Source: Multifurca ochricompacta
Lineage: Eukaryota; Basidiomycota; Agaricomycetes; Russulales; Russulaceae
NCBI GenBank assembly: GCA_022496185.1
Contig: WTXG01000054.1
Coordinates: 1 to 64,000 of the forward strand
Direction: 5' to 3'
DNA: 64,000 nt
In this document: piece by piece, positions 24,442-34,644 of the stretch
Position numbering within the stretch: position 1 is the stretch's first letter
Layout of the letters: each line of letters opens with the position of its first letter
Notes under the pieces: model-generated
Databases searched by the model: none
What the model was told of the DNA's origin: nothing
What the model saw: only the letters and a program-made list of their open reading frames with translations
Translations under genes and position numbers: made by a program

Positions 24442-25490
24442 TCACGTCCCGTGGGGCTCTTCATTCTCCTTAGGCGATGGAACGGGTGGCGCGCGCTCCT
24501 CATCCACATCTTCTTCACTGCTATCGTCATCGTCGCCAACGCCGAACAGCTCCTCCCGCTCGTCCCAAACATCCGCCAGCGCCAGACTACCCGAACGTGC
24601 GCGGCCCTTGCCCTTTTTACTTTTACTCTGTGGGGGTAAGGCGGACCGCGGCGTATCAGGTTTGTTGTGGAGTGGGAGCAGCTGAGTGCCGGTGTCGTCC
24701 TCCTCGTCATAGTCGAGATTGAGGGATGAATTGGATGCGGAAAGAGGGCGATAGAGTCTCGAAATCTAGCGTTGTGGTTCGTAACGGTGCACCTTTTTCG
24801 GACCAAGTAGAGAGAAAAAGTTGGCGTACCTCCCGCCTCCGTCGATAGTATCGCTCGAGATGAAAGGCAATGTAAAGGCCAATTCCCGACCCCAGGATAT
24901 TTGCCTTCTCGGACGTTATTAAAAGGACACGAGGGTGATAGTGGGTGTGACTTACAACGATGTCGCCGAACTGGAAGGTCTTATACTGGACGGAGAGGTG
25001 TCTCGGAAATTGAGAGGATAGAAGGGGTAAAAGGGGGGACATACGGGAAGTAGGGACTGCACGAACTCGCTCACAATGCCACCGAGGAGGAAGCACACAA
25101 AGATGGTGAACATCAGCGGGCAGTGGCGCCAGAACCATATTCGTCGGTATTCCCTTTAGAAGAGAGCGCGGGTCATCATGAATGGGAACAACGGGGGTTA
25201 TGTGTGGAACCAGCTCACTCCTCCACATCAAATATAAAGTAGAAGACTCCTGTCGCAATTCCCAGACAAAAGAAATGCAATAATTTATCATTCAGCGGAA
25301 GTGCATGGGAGATGTTCGTAAAGCCTAGGAGGGCGAGCGAGAGCATGATGAGGGTTGTCCATGCGACAAACCACTACCGTAGATAAATGTTATCCACGCA
25401 AGAGTGGGCATAGGAAGAAAGTATTATAGCTCACTGGTCGGATGCGTAAGGCAAATCGTACTTTGGGATCTTAAAACGGTAAGAACGCAT
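24442..25490 (-). CDS. VanZ-like multi-span membrane protein
   Basis: Small polytopic membrane protein with a VanZ-like fold, of unknown function in fungi. The likely start at 25490 gives M-R-S-Y-R-F-K-I-P-K-Y-D-L; an open frame continues in phase to an upstream ATG at 25685, so a longer N-terminus cannot be excluded. Exons encode hydrophobic segments with L-A-L-L-G-F-T-N-I-S-H-A-L-P, N-D-K-L-L-H-F-F-C-L-G and T-G-V-F-Y-F-I-F-D-V-E-E, then F-Q-F-G-D-I-V and A-N-I-L-G-S-G-I-G-L-Y-I-A-F-H-L-E-R-Y-Y. H-L-E and the D-K-L-L-H-F motif are characteristic of VanZ-like proteins. The C-terminal tail is cytosolic and very acidic (D-D-D-D-S-S-E-E-D-V-D-E-E), ending K-E-N-E-E-P-H-G-T with a stop at 24442-24444. 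Internal exon limits are approximate. Confidence 0.75.
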
Positions 25491-25768
25491 GAGGACCTTG
25501 AAGGCACGGCGACCAAGTCGTGCATCGCTCATGAGGCGTAACGTCCAGGTCGTGTCGTCGTTTCGGGGAAGATGTTGTTGGTGTGTTGGTGTTGTAACCC
25601 GAGTTTTGCGCCGCTTGCCAAGGCTCAGGCTTAGGCTTAGGGAGGAGCATAAGCGGCGGCAAAAACCGTCCCGTGATTCCGCCATGACGCACTCTCCGTC
25701 CCGTCTTCCCTGGTCCTACCTACACTCTTTGAGCTTCTGAGCACTGAGCACTGAGCACTTCAACTAAC

Positions 25769-26643
25769 ATGTCTCTCACACTCGAGAGTCCGATTTTTCT
25801 ACATGTGAACTATCCGATGCCCTCTTAAAACTCAGCGTGCCTCAAGGCGGCCACATACCTGACATCTACCGCATCTCTCCTCGTTCTCACTCCGAGGAGG
25901 ACGGCACGGGCTTCCGACTCTGCGGACCCGCCTATACCGTCCGCCTTGTACTCGCATCGGAGAGCGACGCGCCAAAGCTGCAAGGCCACTATGTCGATCT
26001 TGCTCCAGAGGGCAGCGTCGCCTTTGTCTCTGCACCACCAGGTCAGTGGCCTGTTCTCCCCATCACCCACATCCTCTCTTATCCTCTCCCCTCTGCCCGG
26101 CTTATTTGCGCTCCTATTTTCTGTTGTTATTGTTATTGTTATTGTTATTGTTATTGTTATTGTTATTGTCGTTGTCGTTGTCGTTGTTGATCTACTCCCT
26201 GCTCTGACGATCGGGCAGGCGCGCAGAACGCCGTCTGGGGCGGACTAATGACTGCCGGCGCACAAGCACGCGGCGTTCTTGGTGCGATTGTGTCCGGACG
26301 CGTGCGCGACACCGCCGAGCACCGTGCTGCAGGTTTCCCGGTGTTTGCCCGTGGGACATCGACCGTGGGTCAGGCACCCTTCACTCGCGCCGCTGAAGTA
26401 CAAGTCCCTATTACCGTTAATGTCGACGCGCAGCAGTATGGCGGGCTTCCGGTAGTCACGGTGAACCCTGGAGACCTCCTTGTCGCAGATGTGGACGGTG
26501 TTGTGTGCGTTCCCAAGGTGTTGGAGCAGGACGTTCTTAGGATAGCCGCCCAAGGACGGAAAGTCGACGCTCGATGTTTAAAAGATATTCGATCGGGTGT
26601 GGGCGTGGCGGAAAGCTTTAGGCGTCACAGGGGTAAGTCGTGA
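25769..26643 (+). CDS. RraA-like protein, putative 4-hydroxy-4-methyl-2-oxoglutarate aldolase; apparent 1-base frameshift near start
   Basis: Member of the RraA/HMG-aldolase family (yeast YER010C type), which cleaves 4-hydroxy-4-methyl-2-oxoglutarate and decarboxylates oxaloacetate. Exon 1 gives C-E-L-S-D-A-L-L-K-L, G-G-H-I-P-D-I, G-P-A-Y-T-V-R and H-Y-V-D-L-A-P-E-G-S-V. An intron at 26042-26218 joins A-P-P-G to A-Q-N-A-V-W-G-G-L-M-T. Exon 2 gives G-A-I-V-S-G-R-V-R-D, the substrate-binding core with the catalytic Arg-Asp, and P-G-D-L-L-V-A-D-V-D-G-V. The ATG at 25769 (M-S-L-T-L-E-S) is one base out of phase with the family sequence. One more T in the run 25794-25798 would give P-I-F-S-T-C-E-L in a continuous frame. 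Predicted length is about 232 residues, normal for the family. Confidence 0.87.
26120..26190 (+). repeat. TTATTG microsatellite inside the HMG-aldolase-like gene intron
   Basis: About seven copies of a hexamer based on ttattg grade into three tcgttg copies. The tract lies wholly within the 177 nt intron 26042-26218, which makes that intron about three times longer than its neighbours and gives it a pyrimidine/G-rich 3' part. Confidence 0.9.
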
Positions 26644-26734
26644 GTGGCCCTCACAATAGAATGTAAAATAGATAGAACAGCCGTCGTGCGAGACCGTACA
26701 GTAAGTAGATACTTCTGATATATCGTTCTCCCAC

Positions 26735-29166
26735 TCAGTCCACGTACCAGCCTCGAGATTTGCAGACACCCTTCCATATTTCAGCAAGTGTGGCGTTTGT
26801 GATTAGCAGAGGATGTTCCAACGGCTTGAGATTGAGTCTGGAAAAGTCCTCCCCCCACGGGTAAGGCGGTGGATTCTTGTCATAGTCAGCTAAGTTCACT
26901 TTGATCCCAAGCTTTAGTAGCTCTGGGTCGAAATCCTCTTCAAGTGAGGTTTGATGACTGGGACCGGTGGGCTCGCGTGACCTGAGTCTTGGACGCTTAC
27001 TCCGTAATGGGGAATCTTGTAACGGGAATGAATGCTTGGCTCTCTTGGTAGCTGTCATCAGTAAATTCGATGGTGTTGCGTGAACTGAGCCCCCTTCAAC
27101 GGCGACCGTCTCCTCTACGAAGGCCGTCGAATGGTGACAAGTGGGACTTGGAGAACGAATAGGAAGGCTTGAAGGTGGTAGTTGTCCCCAGGATGGCTCC
27201 GGGCTTCGGCTAGGCACAAGAAAAACTTCTGCCTCTTCTTTGTACCCTGTAACCTTGTTACGGGTCCGGGCATCATCGCCGTTGGTGTGTTCTAGATAGG
27301 AGCCATTGAGAGCCATACGGCTGATCCAGTCCAGTTGCATGCTGTTGATGTCTTGACTGGGCTTGAGATCGAGGGTCGAACTTTTCTCATAGTACATGTC
27401 GTTGGCGCGTTTAGGACTAAAGCTAGCTCTCAGTGACGCAAGTTCGTGTCCAGGAGCTACCATGCTTTCTGTCCTTGGCCAACCTGGAGAGCTGTTTTTG
27501 TGGAATGAAGACGGGCTGCCTAGATCTTCTGACTCTGAATCTGGTACAAGAACCTCTCCGCACGCCTCCTTGACATTCTTTGCTGAGGGTGGCGGGACCC
27601 TACGCATATTGGACACGCCGGACCTAAAGACGTCCGACGGAAGGGATGTTGCCTTATTTCGCGAATTCATTGCGTGATGAGTTGAAGAATTGGAAGGAGG
27701 AAGTGGCAGACTTGGGTGTCTCTGAGCCGGTGTTGGAGCTCTTAGAGAAGTCAAGTCAATGTCATGAGAGGAGCGTGCTGTTTGTGAGAACAACGTGGGG
27801 ACCTCCTCTGGCTGTTCTTGAGTGAATAGCGGTGGCGTTGATGGCGGTGAGAGGGGCCATTCCTCCACAGGTTCGGGACTGGGGGAAGGTTGTTCATGAG
27901 ATTGTTCGGGACTCAGCAGCCATTCAGACGGGGTCGTCTGCCTCTGCAATCGAGCAGGGCTATCATCATCAATGTCGTGCGTTATGATCGGTGAGCTATC
28001 CAAATCCAGCGGCCCTCTGCCTGCATCCACCGTTAGCCTCAGTAGGACAAGAAGTTGCACGGGGTCGTACGTAGATCGGCCAATCGTTTCAGAGGGACAT
28101 TGTGGTTGTTATTCTCTTTCTTTGTGCCAGTAACTAACGGCTTAGAGGCTGAAATATGTGTTGGCCGTGAAGCTCAAGTTTCCTGACGGCACCGTCCCTT
28201 ACCTGTGCTATCGTTAGGTTTGGGGCGCTTATAAAAGAACAAAGGCTTCTTTTCGATGGACTTGATCAAGCAATTGAAAGCGGATTAGCCGGGTAGGTGC
28301 AGAATAAGTTGACAAACCTGTCGCCAATCATCTTGTTCTGCGTGCACTTGGCGATCTGACTGGACAGCGCCCTCCTCAGGCCGGGTGCTCTCCATCTGAT
28401 GTCCCAACGTAGTACTGTTCTCCTTGTAAGCGGCCTCTATCACAGACGCCTCCCCCTGCTCTTGAGCAACCCTCTTCGCTTTTCTCAGCTTCAGGACATT
28501 TCTGCGCAGAGCTACATTTAGGCAGCGACAGCGGAGCACTAGAGACGCACCCACTACCATCCCCGGCGCGCAGGCCCTCCATCCACTCGTTAAGATCGCT
28601 GTGAGTTTCCAACGTCCTAGGAGACCCAAACTCGGGCTCGCCTGCCGCGCCAACAATCTGGACATGATCCACATTCAGCGCTAGAGTTGGCTCTATGGTC
28701 ATTTTCCCGACGCGTCCACTAGGTACCCTTTGAAACATGGGCTTGAAAGACTTGATTGTCGCAATGGCACAGTGCTGTTGCGTGAGCCTTTTCCCTTGAC
28801 TGTCTGACTGGCTTCAATGGACTATGTTGGTTCAATTCGATGAATCATGTAGAAGCAGCACGAACTTGATTTTGCTGTATTGGGCTATTGCATGTCGAGA
28901 GAACCGCACGGGTATCTGCTGGTGCTTGTCAGAAACGTAAGCCCAGATACAGTCATCCTCCGTAAACTGCTGAAAAGTGAGAAACTGATGCAATAAAAAC
29001 ATTAGATTTCAATTATAGTGATTTGTATAGCACCACTCGCCTTCAGAAGTTGAACCTTCTTACCGGGTTTAACATGCAAAGGAACATCGGAGAGTTCACA
29101 ACCATATGTTTCGGCGACATTTATTAAATATTCAGCTATCCAAGGTGTATTCAAGTTCTCCGACAT
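26735..29166 (-). CDS. Probable shelterin/telomerase subunit with TPP1/Est3-type OB fold
   Basis: The reading starts at 29166 (M-S-E-N-L-N-T-P-W-I-A-E-Y-L). Exon 1 ends with G-K-K-V-Q-L-L-K; a GC-AG intron (28970-29040, donor AAG|GCGAGT) joins it to Q-F-T-E-D-D-C-I-W-A-Y-V-S-D. A second intron joins Y-S-K-I-K to L-T-Q-Q-H-C-A-I-A-T-I, followed by F-K-P-M-F-Q-R-V, T-L-A-L-N-V-D-H-V-Q-I-V-G and L-N-E-W-M-E-G-L-R. This order (W-I start, beta-strand with V-S-D and I-P-V-R-F, then L-x-V-D-x-V-x-I-x-G) matches the OB fold of TPP1/Tpz1/Est3 proteins, which recruit telomerase. The rest, about 440 residues in one large exon (28060-26735), is low-complexity, Ser/Pro-rich and poorly conserved except for a Trp-containing C-terminal end (W-K-G-V-C-K-S-R-G-W-Y-V-D). 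The assignment is by motif pattern only. Confidence 0.65.
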
Positions 29167-29292
29167 TATGGTGTTGTCAGAGTGGGTGTTACAAGTGAAA
29201 AGGTACACCGTTCCGAACGCGTCGGTCACGTGCATTTTCTATCAAATGTGAGATACCCAGTGCTTTTGCCAGGTTGTAATTTATCTTCAACC
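29167..29292. promoter_or_regulatory. Very short divergent promoter between telomere protein and aminopeptidase
   Basis: Only 126 bp separate the two start codons, so the genes must share a compact bidirectional promoter or have overlapping upstream transcripts. No TATA box is obvious on either strand. Confidence 0.55.
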
Positions 29293-31276
29293 ATGAAGCT
29301 CACTCAGTATTTCACCGCTCTTGTCCTTCTTGCTACCCAAGTCGCATCTATCCCGACACTTTTGCGCGTGGATAATGCCCCGGAGTATACTTTCCAGCTC
29401 GAGACCCCCGAGGATTTCGACTTGAACCTCCAAGAGCTGCGCCTTGTACAAATGGCACCGGACGCTGAGCCCATCTGGATAACAGAGTTGGAAAAGGTTT
29501 CTATTTCCCTGATCTGGCGTGAGAGGCCCCTTCTGATGAGAAGTAGATCCAAGCCATGGCTGCGGGGTTGAATTTTATGGATATGTGCGCATATATGCAC
29601 GTGTCAATACCTTCATTCACTTCATCTCATGACCTTTCAGTACCGAAGCTGAGGATCTCGGCACACATTCCCTCAAGAAACACCAGTGGCCTGGTATGTC
29701 TCACTGCAAGTAGACCTACATACAACTCCTTGATTTTCCCAGAGTTCCATGGCCTTAGCGCCTCGAAGGAAGTCAAACAAGTTATCAAGGAACTTTCCAT
29801 TGACGGGCCCGTGGAAAATCTGCAGGCATTTACAAGCTTCCGGACCCGCCGTACGTATCAATGACTCTAATTGGCTGAATTCATAATAATCGAAGCTTAG
29901 ATTACCGTAGTCAGGTAAGGCAACTTTATTCGTTCTGCATTGTAAAAGCCTATGTCACCGGTCATCGATTAGTCGGGTCGTGAAAGCCAGAAGTGGTTGG
30001 CTCAGAGAATCCATGAGGTATGTACGGTGCAGTGTGCTGAGACGAGACTTGTGGTTGATAGATTCCCACAGACCACAAGCAAGTTTGCTGCAAAGGGTTT
30101 ACAGAATCTCATCACTATATCTGAATTCCCTCACTCTTGGGGTCAGAACTCCATAGTCAGTGCCCCTTGACATATTTTGTTCACTGCATTGGCTGAAGAC
30201 TGACGCAGGTCGTGCGGATTAATGGTTCTTCGCCTACTGATGAAGGGATCGTCGTTGTTGGCGCGCACCAAGATTCGTGAGCCCTGAGATGTCCTATTTA
30301 CTGCATGATCTTGATACCCCTTTCGAAGTACTAATATCTGGCCATTCTTACCCGCGCCTGGTGGGACTGTTCGGTTTCCCACATACACTTTTGATATTCA
30401 ACTTGTGCAGGTGCTGACGATGATGGCTCTGGTTCCGTCACTATCCTCGAGGCTTACCGTGCGCTGATCGCGTCGGACTTCCGTCCAGTTCAGCACGTCG
30501 AGTTTCACTGGTATTCTGCCGAGGTAGGTCCTTCCGTGCCCAGCATACTTGGTTTAAATCTAGGGGCTGCCTAAAGGAAGGTGGCTTGCTTGGCTCGCAA
30601 GCAGTCGCAAAGGATTATGCAGCGAAGGAGGCCAACGTGGTTGCCATGAGCCAGGTGAGTAACTCTTCCATGACGTATTTCTGAGTGATCGACCTTTGTT
30701 TCAAGTTTGATATGACTGCTTGGGTAAAGAGCGGACATAAGGAAGAAGTTGGCATTATTGTTGACTATGTGGACCCAGAGTATGTCATTTCTGCCTACTA
30801 ACAAGAAGTAGCGGGTTGAGCTAGTTGATGTAGGGTCACTGCGCTGAACAAGCACCTCGTCGACGCGTATCTTGATATCCCCTATGTCGAGACCAAGTGC
30901 GGCTATGCTTGCAGCGATCAGTAAGCTTTCCCCGGCTTCTCTTATTCCTGATCCGTAACTGGTTCTCTTGTAGTGCGTCCTGGAGTAAGGCTGGCTACCG
31001 CAGCTCCTTTACGATTGGTAGGCCCGTATCTGTCTTCCCAAAATGCAGTTTTAATACGAACGCACTCCAGAGAGCGCGTTTGAAAACTCGAACAAGAATA
31101 TTCACTCTGCCAACGAGTACGCCACTGTCTGGAATTCTGATCCCCTCATTATGTTACTCACCGCAACGTGCAGCCGTATTGATATTTCCCCCGAGTTCAG
31201 CTTCACGCACATGCTTGAGTTTTCCAAGCTCGCTGTGGCGTTCGTGATCGAAGTGGGTGGTTGGGCGAAGAAGTAA
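29293..31276 (+). CDS. Secreted leucine aminopeptidase, peptidase family M28
   Basis: Extracellular zinc aminopeptidase of the M28E type (fungal LapA/LapB-like), releasing N-terminal amino acids from peptides. The N-terminus [19 protein letters not shown] is a signal peptide, followed by a propeptide-like segment. Zinc and catalytic residues are seen in order: His in V-G-A-H-Q-D-S, bridging Asp in G-A-D-D-D-G-S-G-S, Glu-Glu in Y-S-A-E-E-G-G-L-L-G-S, Asp in I-V-D-Y-V-D and the last His in N-I-H-S-A-N-D. The Cys pair C-G-Y-A-C-S-D-H matches the family disulfide. At least eight short introns interrupt it. The end is V-G-G-W-A-K-K, stop 31274-31276. No frame break was noted, although the exon around 30060-30130 is the least certain. 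Confidence 0.9.
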
Positions 31277-31572
31277 CCAGCTGGCATATTATTTCTTGTT
31301 CCTGTGAAGAGTACCGTTTGTCAAGGCCATGAACGTCGCCTGACTGACTCTTGATGCGCTGAATCAACATGTTTAAATACCAAATGTTTGGAGCGAAAGT
31401 AATGAATATGGCTCGCTCTTCCGACCGCGTAGCCTGTCCCTCAAAAGTTTAATTTCGTTAATATGCGAACGCCTCAAACTCATCTTGCAACTGATTCATA
31501 ATGTTAACTCCACAAAGTCAAAATCAAAATCAAAATAACGCAGCGCGCTAAGATCCACATCAAGATCATATT

Positions 31573-33011
31573 TCAATCCAAGACAGCGTACTTCTTCAGA
31601 TGTTCAGGTATAGCATCCGTCAAACCCTTTGACTGTAACCACTTCCTGGAAAACAATCTACTTTGGTACCGGTATGCCCCATCGCAGATTATCGTAGTGA
31701 TTGTTTTACCTGCTTACCATTCAGTTTGTGTTCATTCAAAATGCAGAAAAATGTCAAATACCAGGGCCCAATTGTTGCGCGAGTTCATACGCAGCCACCA
31801 CGTTCAGTGCGGAGCTAGCACCAACGTACAATCCCTCCGTATCAAGGAGTTCGTACACCATCCTGATCGATTTCTCATCTGATATATGGAGCGCGCCATC
31901 CAATTTATCGACGAACGTGCCTAGGTTATTCGTGATGCGTCCCTGACCAATCCCTAACACACACAAAAAACAGAACAAGGCGTGAGCACAAGAAAACATA
32001 GGGGGTAGGGGGGGGAGAAACGCATTATACCTTCTGTGATGGAACTCCCAGACCTCTCCTTCAACTGGCCGCCGCTGGTCACATAGCTATGTAGCACGCT
32101 ACCAGGGGGGTCCGCAAGCCACACCTGTACCTTCCCACCATTCTGTTCTTTCAAGTACCTCCCGACACCTGCGAGGGTCCCACCGGTACCGGTACTGGCC
32201 ACGAACGCATCCACCTCGCCCTGCGTCTGCTTCCAGATCTCGGGGCCTGTCGTGCGATAATGCGCGTCTGCATTAGACGTATTGTCGAACTGGTCCGTCC
32301 AAACCGCGCCTTGCGTCTCTCGCGCGTAGTCGCGCGCCTGGTGATTGTAGTTCCGCGGGTCCTCGTATGGTACTGCGGGCACTGGACGCACGTCCGCGCC
32401 GAGCATGCGCAACAGGTCGATCTTCTCTTGGCTTTGGGTATCTGGCATGTAGATCACGCAGCGGTAGCCCTTGGCACGGCAGACGTGCGCGAGGCCTATA
32501 CCCGTGTTGCCTGCGGTGCCCTCAACGATCGTTCCACCCGGCTTGAGCCTACAACATGCATAGCCAAAAACAAGAAACAAAATAAAATAAAATAAAATAA
32601 AACAGATTAGATTTTACTTGTTTTCTTTGGGGAAAAAAAAAAAAGAATTGAATGTATGTATGAATGGATGCGCGATCTGTAGAGAAAAAAAAAAAAGGAA
32701 TATGCACGACGCAACGTACCTGCCATCAGCCTCTGCTGCCTCGATTATCCCGAGCGCCGCTCGATCCTTCACGCTACCGCCAGGATTTTGAAATTCCGCT
32801 TTGCCGTATATCTTCGAACCTGTCTTTTCTGAAAGGGCTTTAAGGAAAATCTGAATTCGCCATGTTTTTAGAAACAGCGACCTCGAGAAGAATGAGCTTA
32901 ATGCCTCACGAGAGGTGTGTTTCCCACAGCACCGGTGAAGCCATTTACAGAATGTGAAGTGAAACTTCTAGAAAGCATCGGTTTCAATGCTGCTAATCTT
33001 GCAGTAATCAT
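31573..33011 (-). CDS. Cysteine synthase (O-acetylserine sulfhydrylase-like), probably mitochondrial
   Basis: PLP-dependent beta-substitution enzyme of the cysteine synthase family. The start at 33011 gives [17 protein letters not shown], a basic amphipathic leader typical of mitochondrial import, then [11 protein letters not shown]. The PLP Lys is in [11 protein letters not shown]. The phosphate-binding loop is [12 protein letters not shown], and the Gly-rich loop is [12 protein letters not shown]. Later blocks are [12 protein letters not shown] and A-S-S-A-L-N-V. The C-terminus L-K-K-Y-A-V-L-D stops at 31573-31575. The insert-rich central part resembles fungal cysteine synthase 2 (yeast YGR012W type) rather than the plant cytosolic enzyme. 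Introns carry A/T-rich simple repeats. Confidence 0.92.
32577..32694 (+). repeat. AAAAT pentamer tract and two poly-A runs in a cysteine synthase intron
   Basis: Roughly five copies of aaaat (32577-32603) are followed by poly-A runs at about 32632-32644 and 32681-32694. All fall between the exons encoding the PLP-Lys loop and E-G-T-A-G-N-T, so they are intronic, and appear as poly-pyrimidine on the transcribed strand. Confidence 0.8.
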
Positions 33012-33507
33012 GGCGGTTTGGTAAAGAAAGAAAGAGAGCAAGGAAAAATCTCCTCACATATATGTGGCCCCGCGGCCGTCAACTTTTTCAATGACAAGAC
33101 GTGCGCAAGTCGCAATAACATAGTCAGTCTTATGTAATTGTTTTATGGGAGTTTGATCCCCATGCCCACGCCACGATAAACTTTCCAGGTTTAGTTCGTG
33201 AGATAGACAGAAAATAGACATGAAAATTGAGAAAAGAAAGTATCCCAATACACAAAGGCGTGGTGGAGGTATTGGGGAACGCGGAAGGTGGCATGGTCAT
33301 GTATGAGAGTGTCACGTCGCGTCATCAGGCATGGGCCATGAAACAAGCCGGGATCAGCAGAACAGTATAGGGTAGGGTATAGCAGAGAATAAAGAAAGCG
33401 GGGTAGAGAGAAAGAGAGAAAGATGCAGACACATTAAGGCTCTGACAGAAAGAAGGGGGAAAAAAGGTTGAGTTTCGATAAACGGCGGGGGGAGGGGAGA
33501 AATGTCA

Positions 33508-34370
33508 TTACGTACGTTTCTTAACATTCTGCGACAGCCACTGCAAGCCCTCAAACAACCCCTCCCCTGTAGTGGCACAACTGTATGGACGTGAAATAAA
33601 AACTTAAGTTGATGCACATAGGCTGCAACGTGTTGTGACCCTTACCTCGGATGGACATACCATGAACGGTCACGCATCCGGTGGAGACCCAACTTCTCGG
33701 TGACTTCAGCAGGAGACATGGCTTGAAAGTGAAAGAGATGTCAAAAAAGAGTCGAGGAGGGTGAGGGCGCAAAATGAGGCACGCACCTCCAGGTAAGTCC
33801 TGCTTGTTGGCAAACACGAGCAATAAGCAATCCTTCATTTCTCGATCGCTCAGAATGCGATGGAGCTCCTGTTTCGCCTCATCTATCCTCTCCCTATCCT
33901 GACTATCCACGACAAACACCAGACCCTGAGTGCCGGTGTAATAATGTCTCCAGAGGGGCGGATCTTGTCCTGCCCTCCTACATCCCATACGTTGAACTTG
34001 ACGTTCTTGTAAGTGACAGTCTCAACATTGAAGCCGACTAATGGGGCGATGTCAAAGAAGGAAAATGATGGAACTGTGTGTTCGGCGCACCCGTTGGAAT
34101 CGTTGTAACGGACTGATTCAACTTGAGCTTGTATAAGATCGCTGTCGGTCCGCGATGAGTACTATGGGTTAAAAAAAGTGACTGAACAGCGGTTTCTTAC
34201 TTGTTTTCCCGGCAGCATCTAAACCCAGCATCAACAACCTCATCTCCTTGTTGCCGAACAAGCGGCCTAAAATCACCGCCACCAAAGGACGAACGTAAAT
34301 CTCGAAGGAAAAAAAAACTGGAATGGGAACATATAAACACACCGAGGGCTTTCGAAAGATTTGCACCCAT
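33508..34370 (-). CDS. ARF1: ADP-ribosylation factor 1 (Arf1) small GTPase; one-base frameshift in this sequence
   Basis: GTPase that recruits COPI and adaptor coats at the Golgi. The start at 34370 gives [10 protein letters not shown], with Gly2 positioned for myristoylation. Exons give [11 protein letters not shown], the P-loop [35 protein letters not shown] and C-A-T-T-G-E-G-L, ending Q-N-V-K-K-R-T with a stop at 33508-33510. Between D-K-I-R-P and the invariant L-W-R-H-Y-Y one base is missing in the run GGGG at 33955-33958 (plus strand); a fifth G restores it. No intron can fix this position. Arf1 is near-invariant and essential, so a sequence error is the likeliest cause. Introns are several and short. 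Confidence 0.94.
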
Positions 34371-34644
34371 GGAAAGAAATAAGAGAGGGGGATAATGAGC
34401 GACGAGGAAAGAGGAAAGGTCAGTGTTGTGGTTGCTGGTGAAGGGAAGGGTAGCGGCGTGTGGTGTGGCAGAGATTACTGTCTTAGGTAATGACACGGGT
34501 CACATTTCCCCTTTCCCAGATTTGAAGATTGACTTGGATAGATCCTATGCCATAGCCATGGGTATTGTAGTATAGTACGTACAACAGCTAAAATAACCAC
34601 ACAAAAAGAAAAAGACAAAGACACTACCCAGATGCTCCAGCTTT

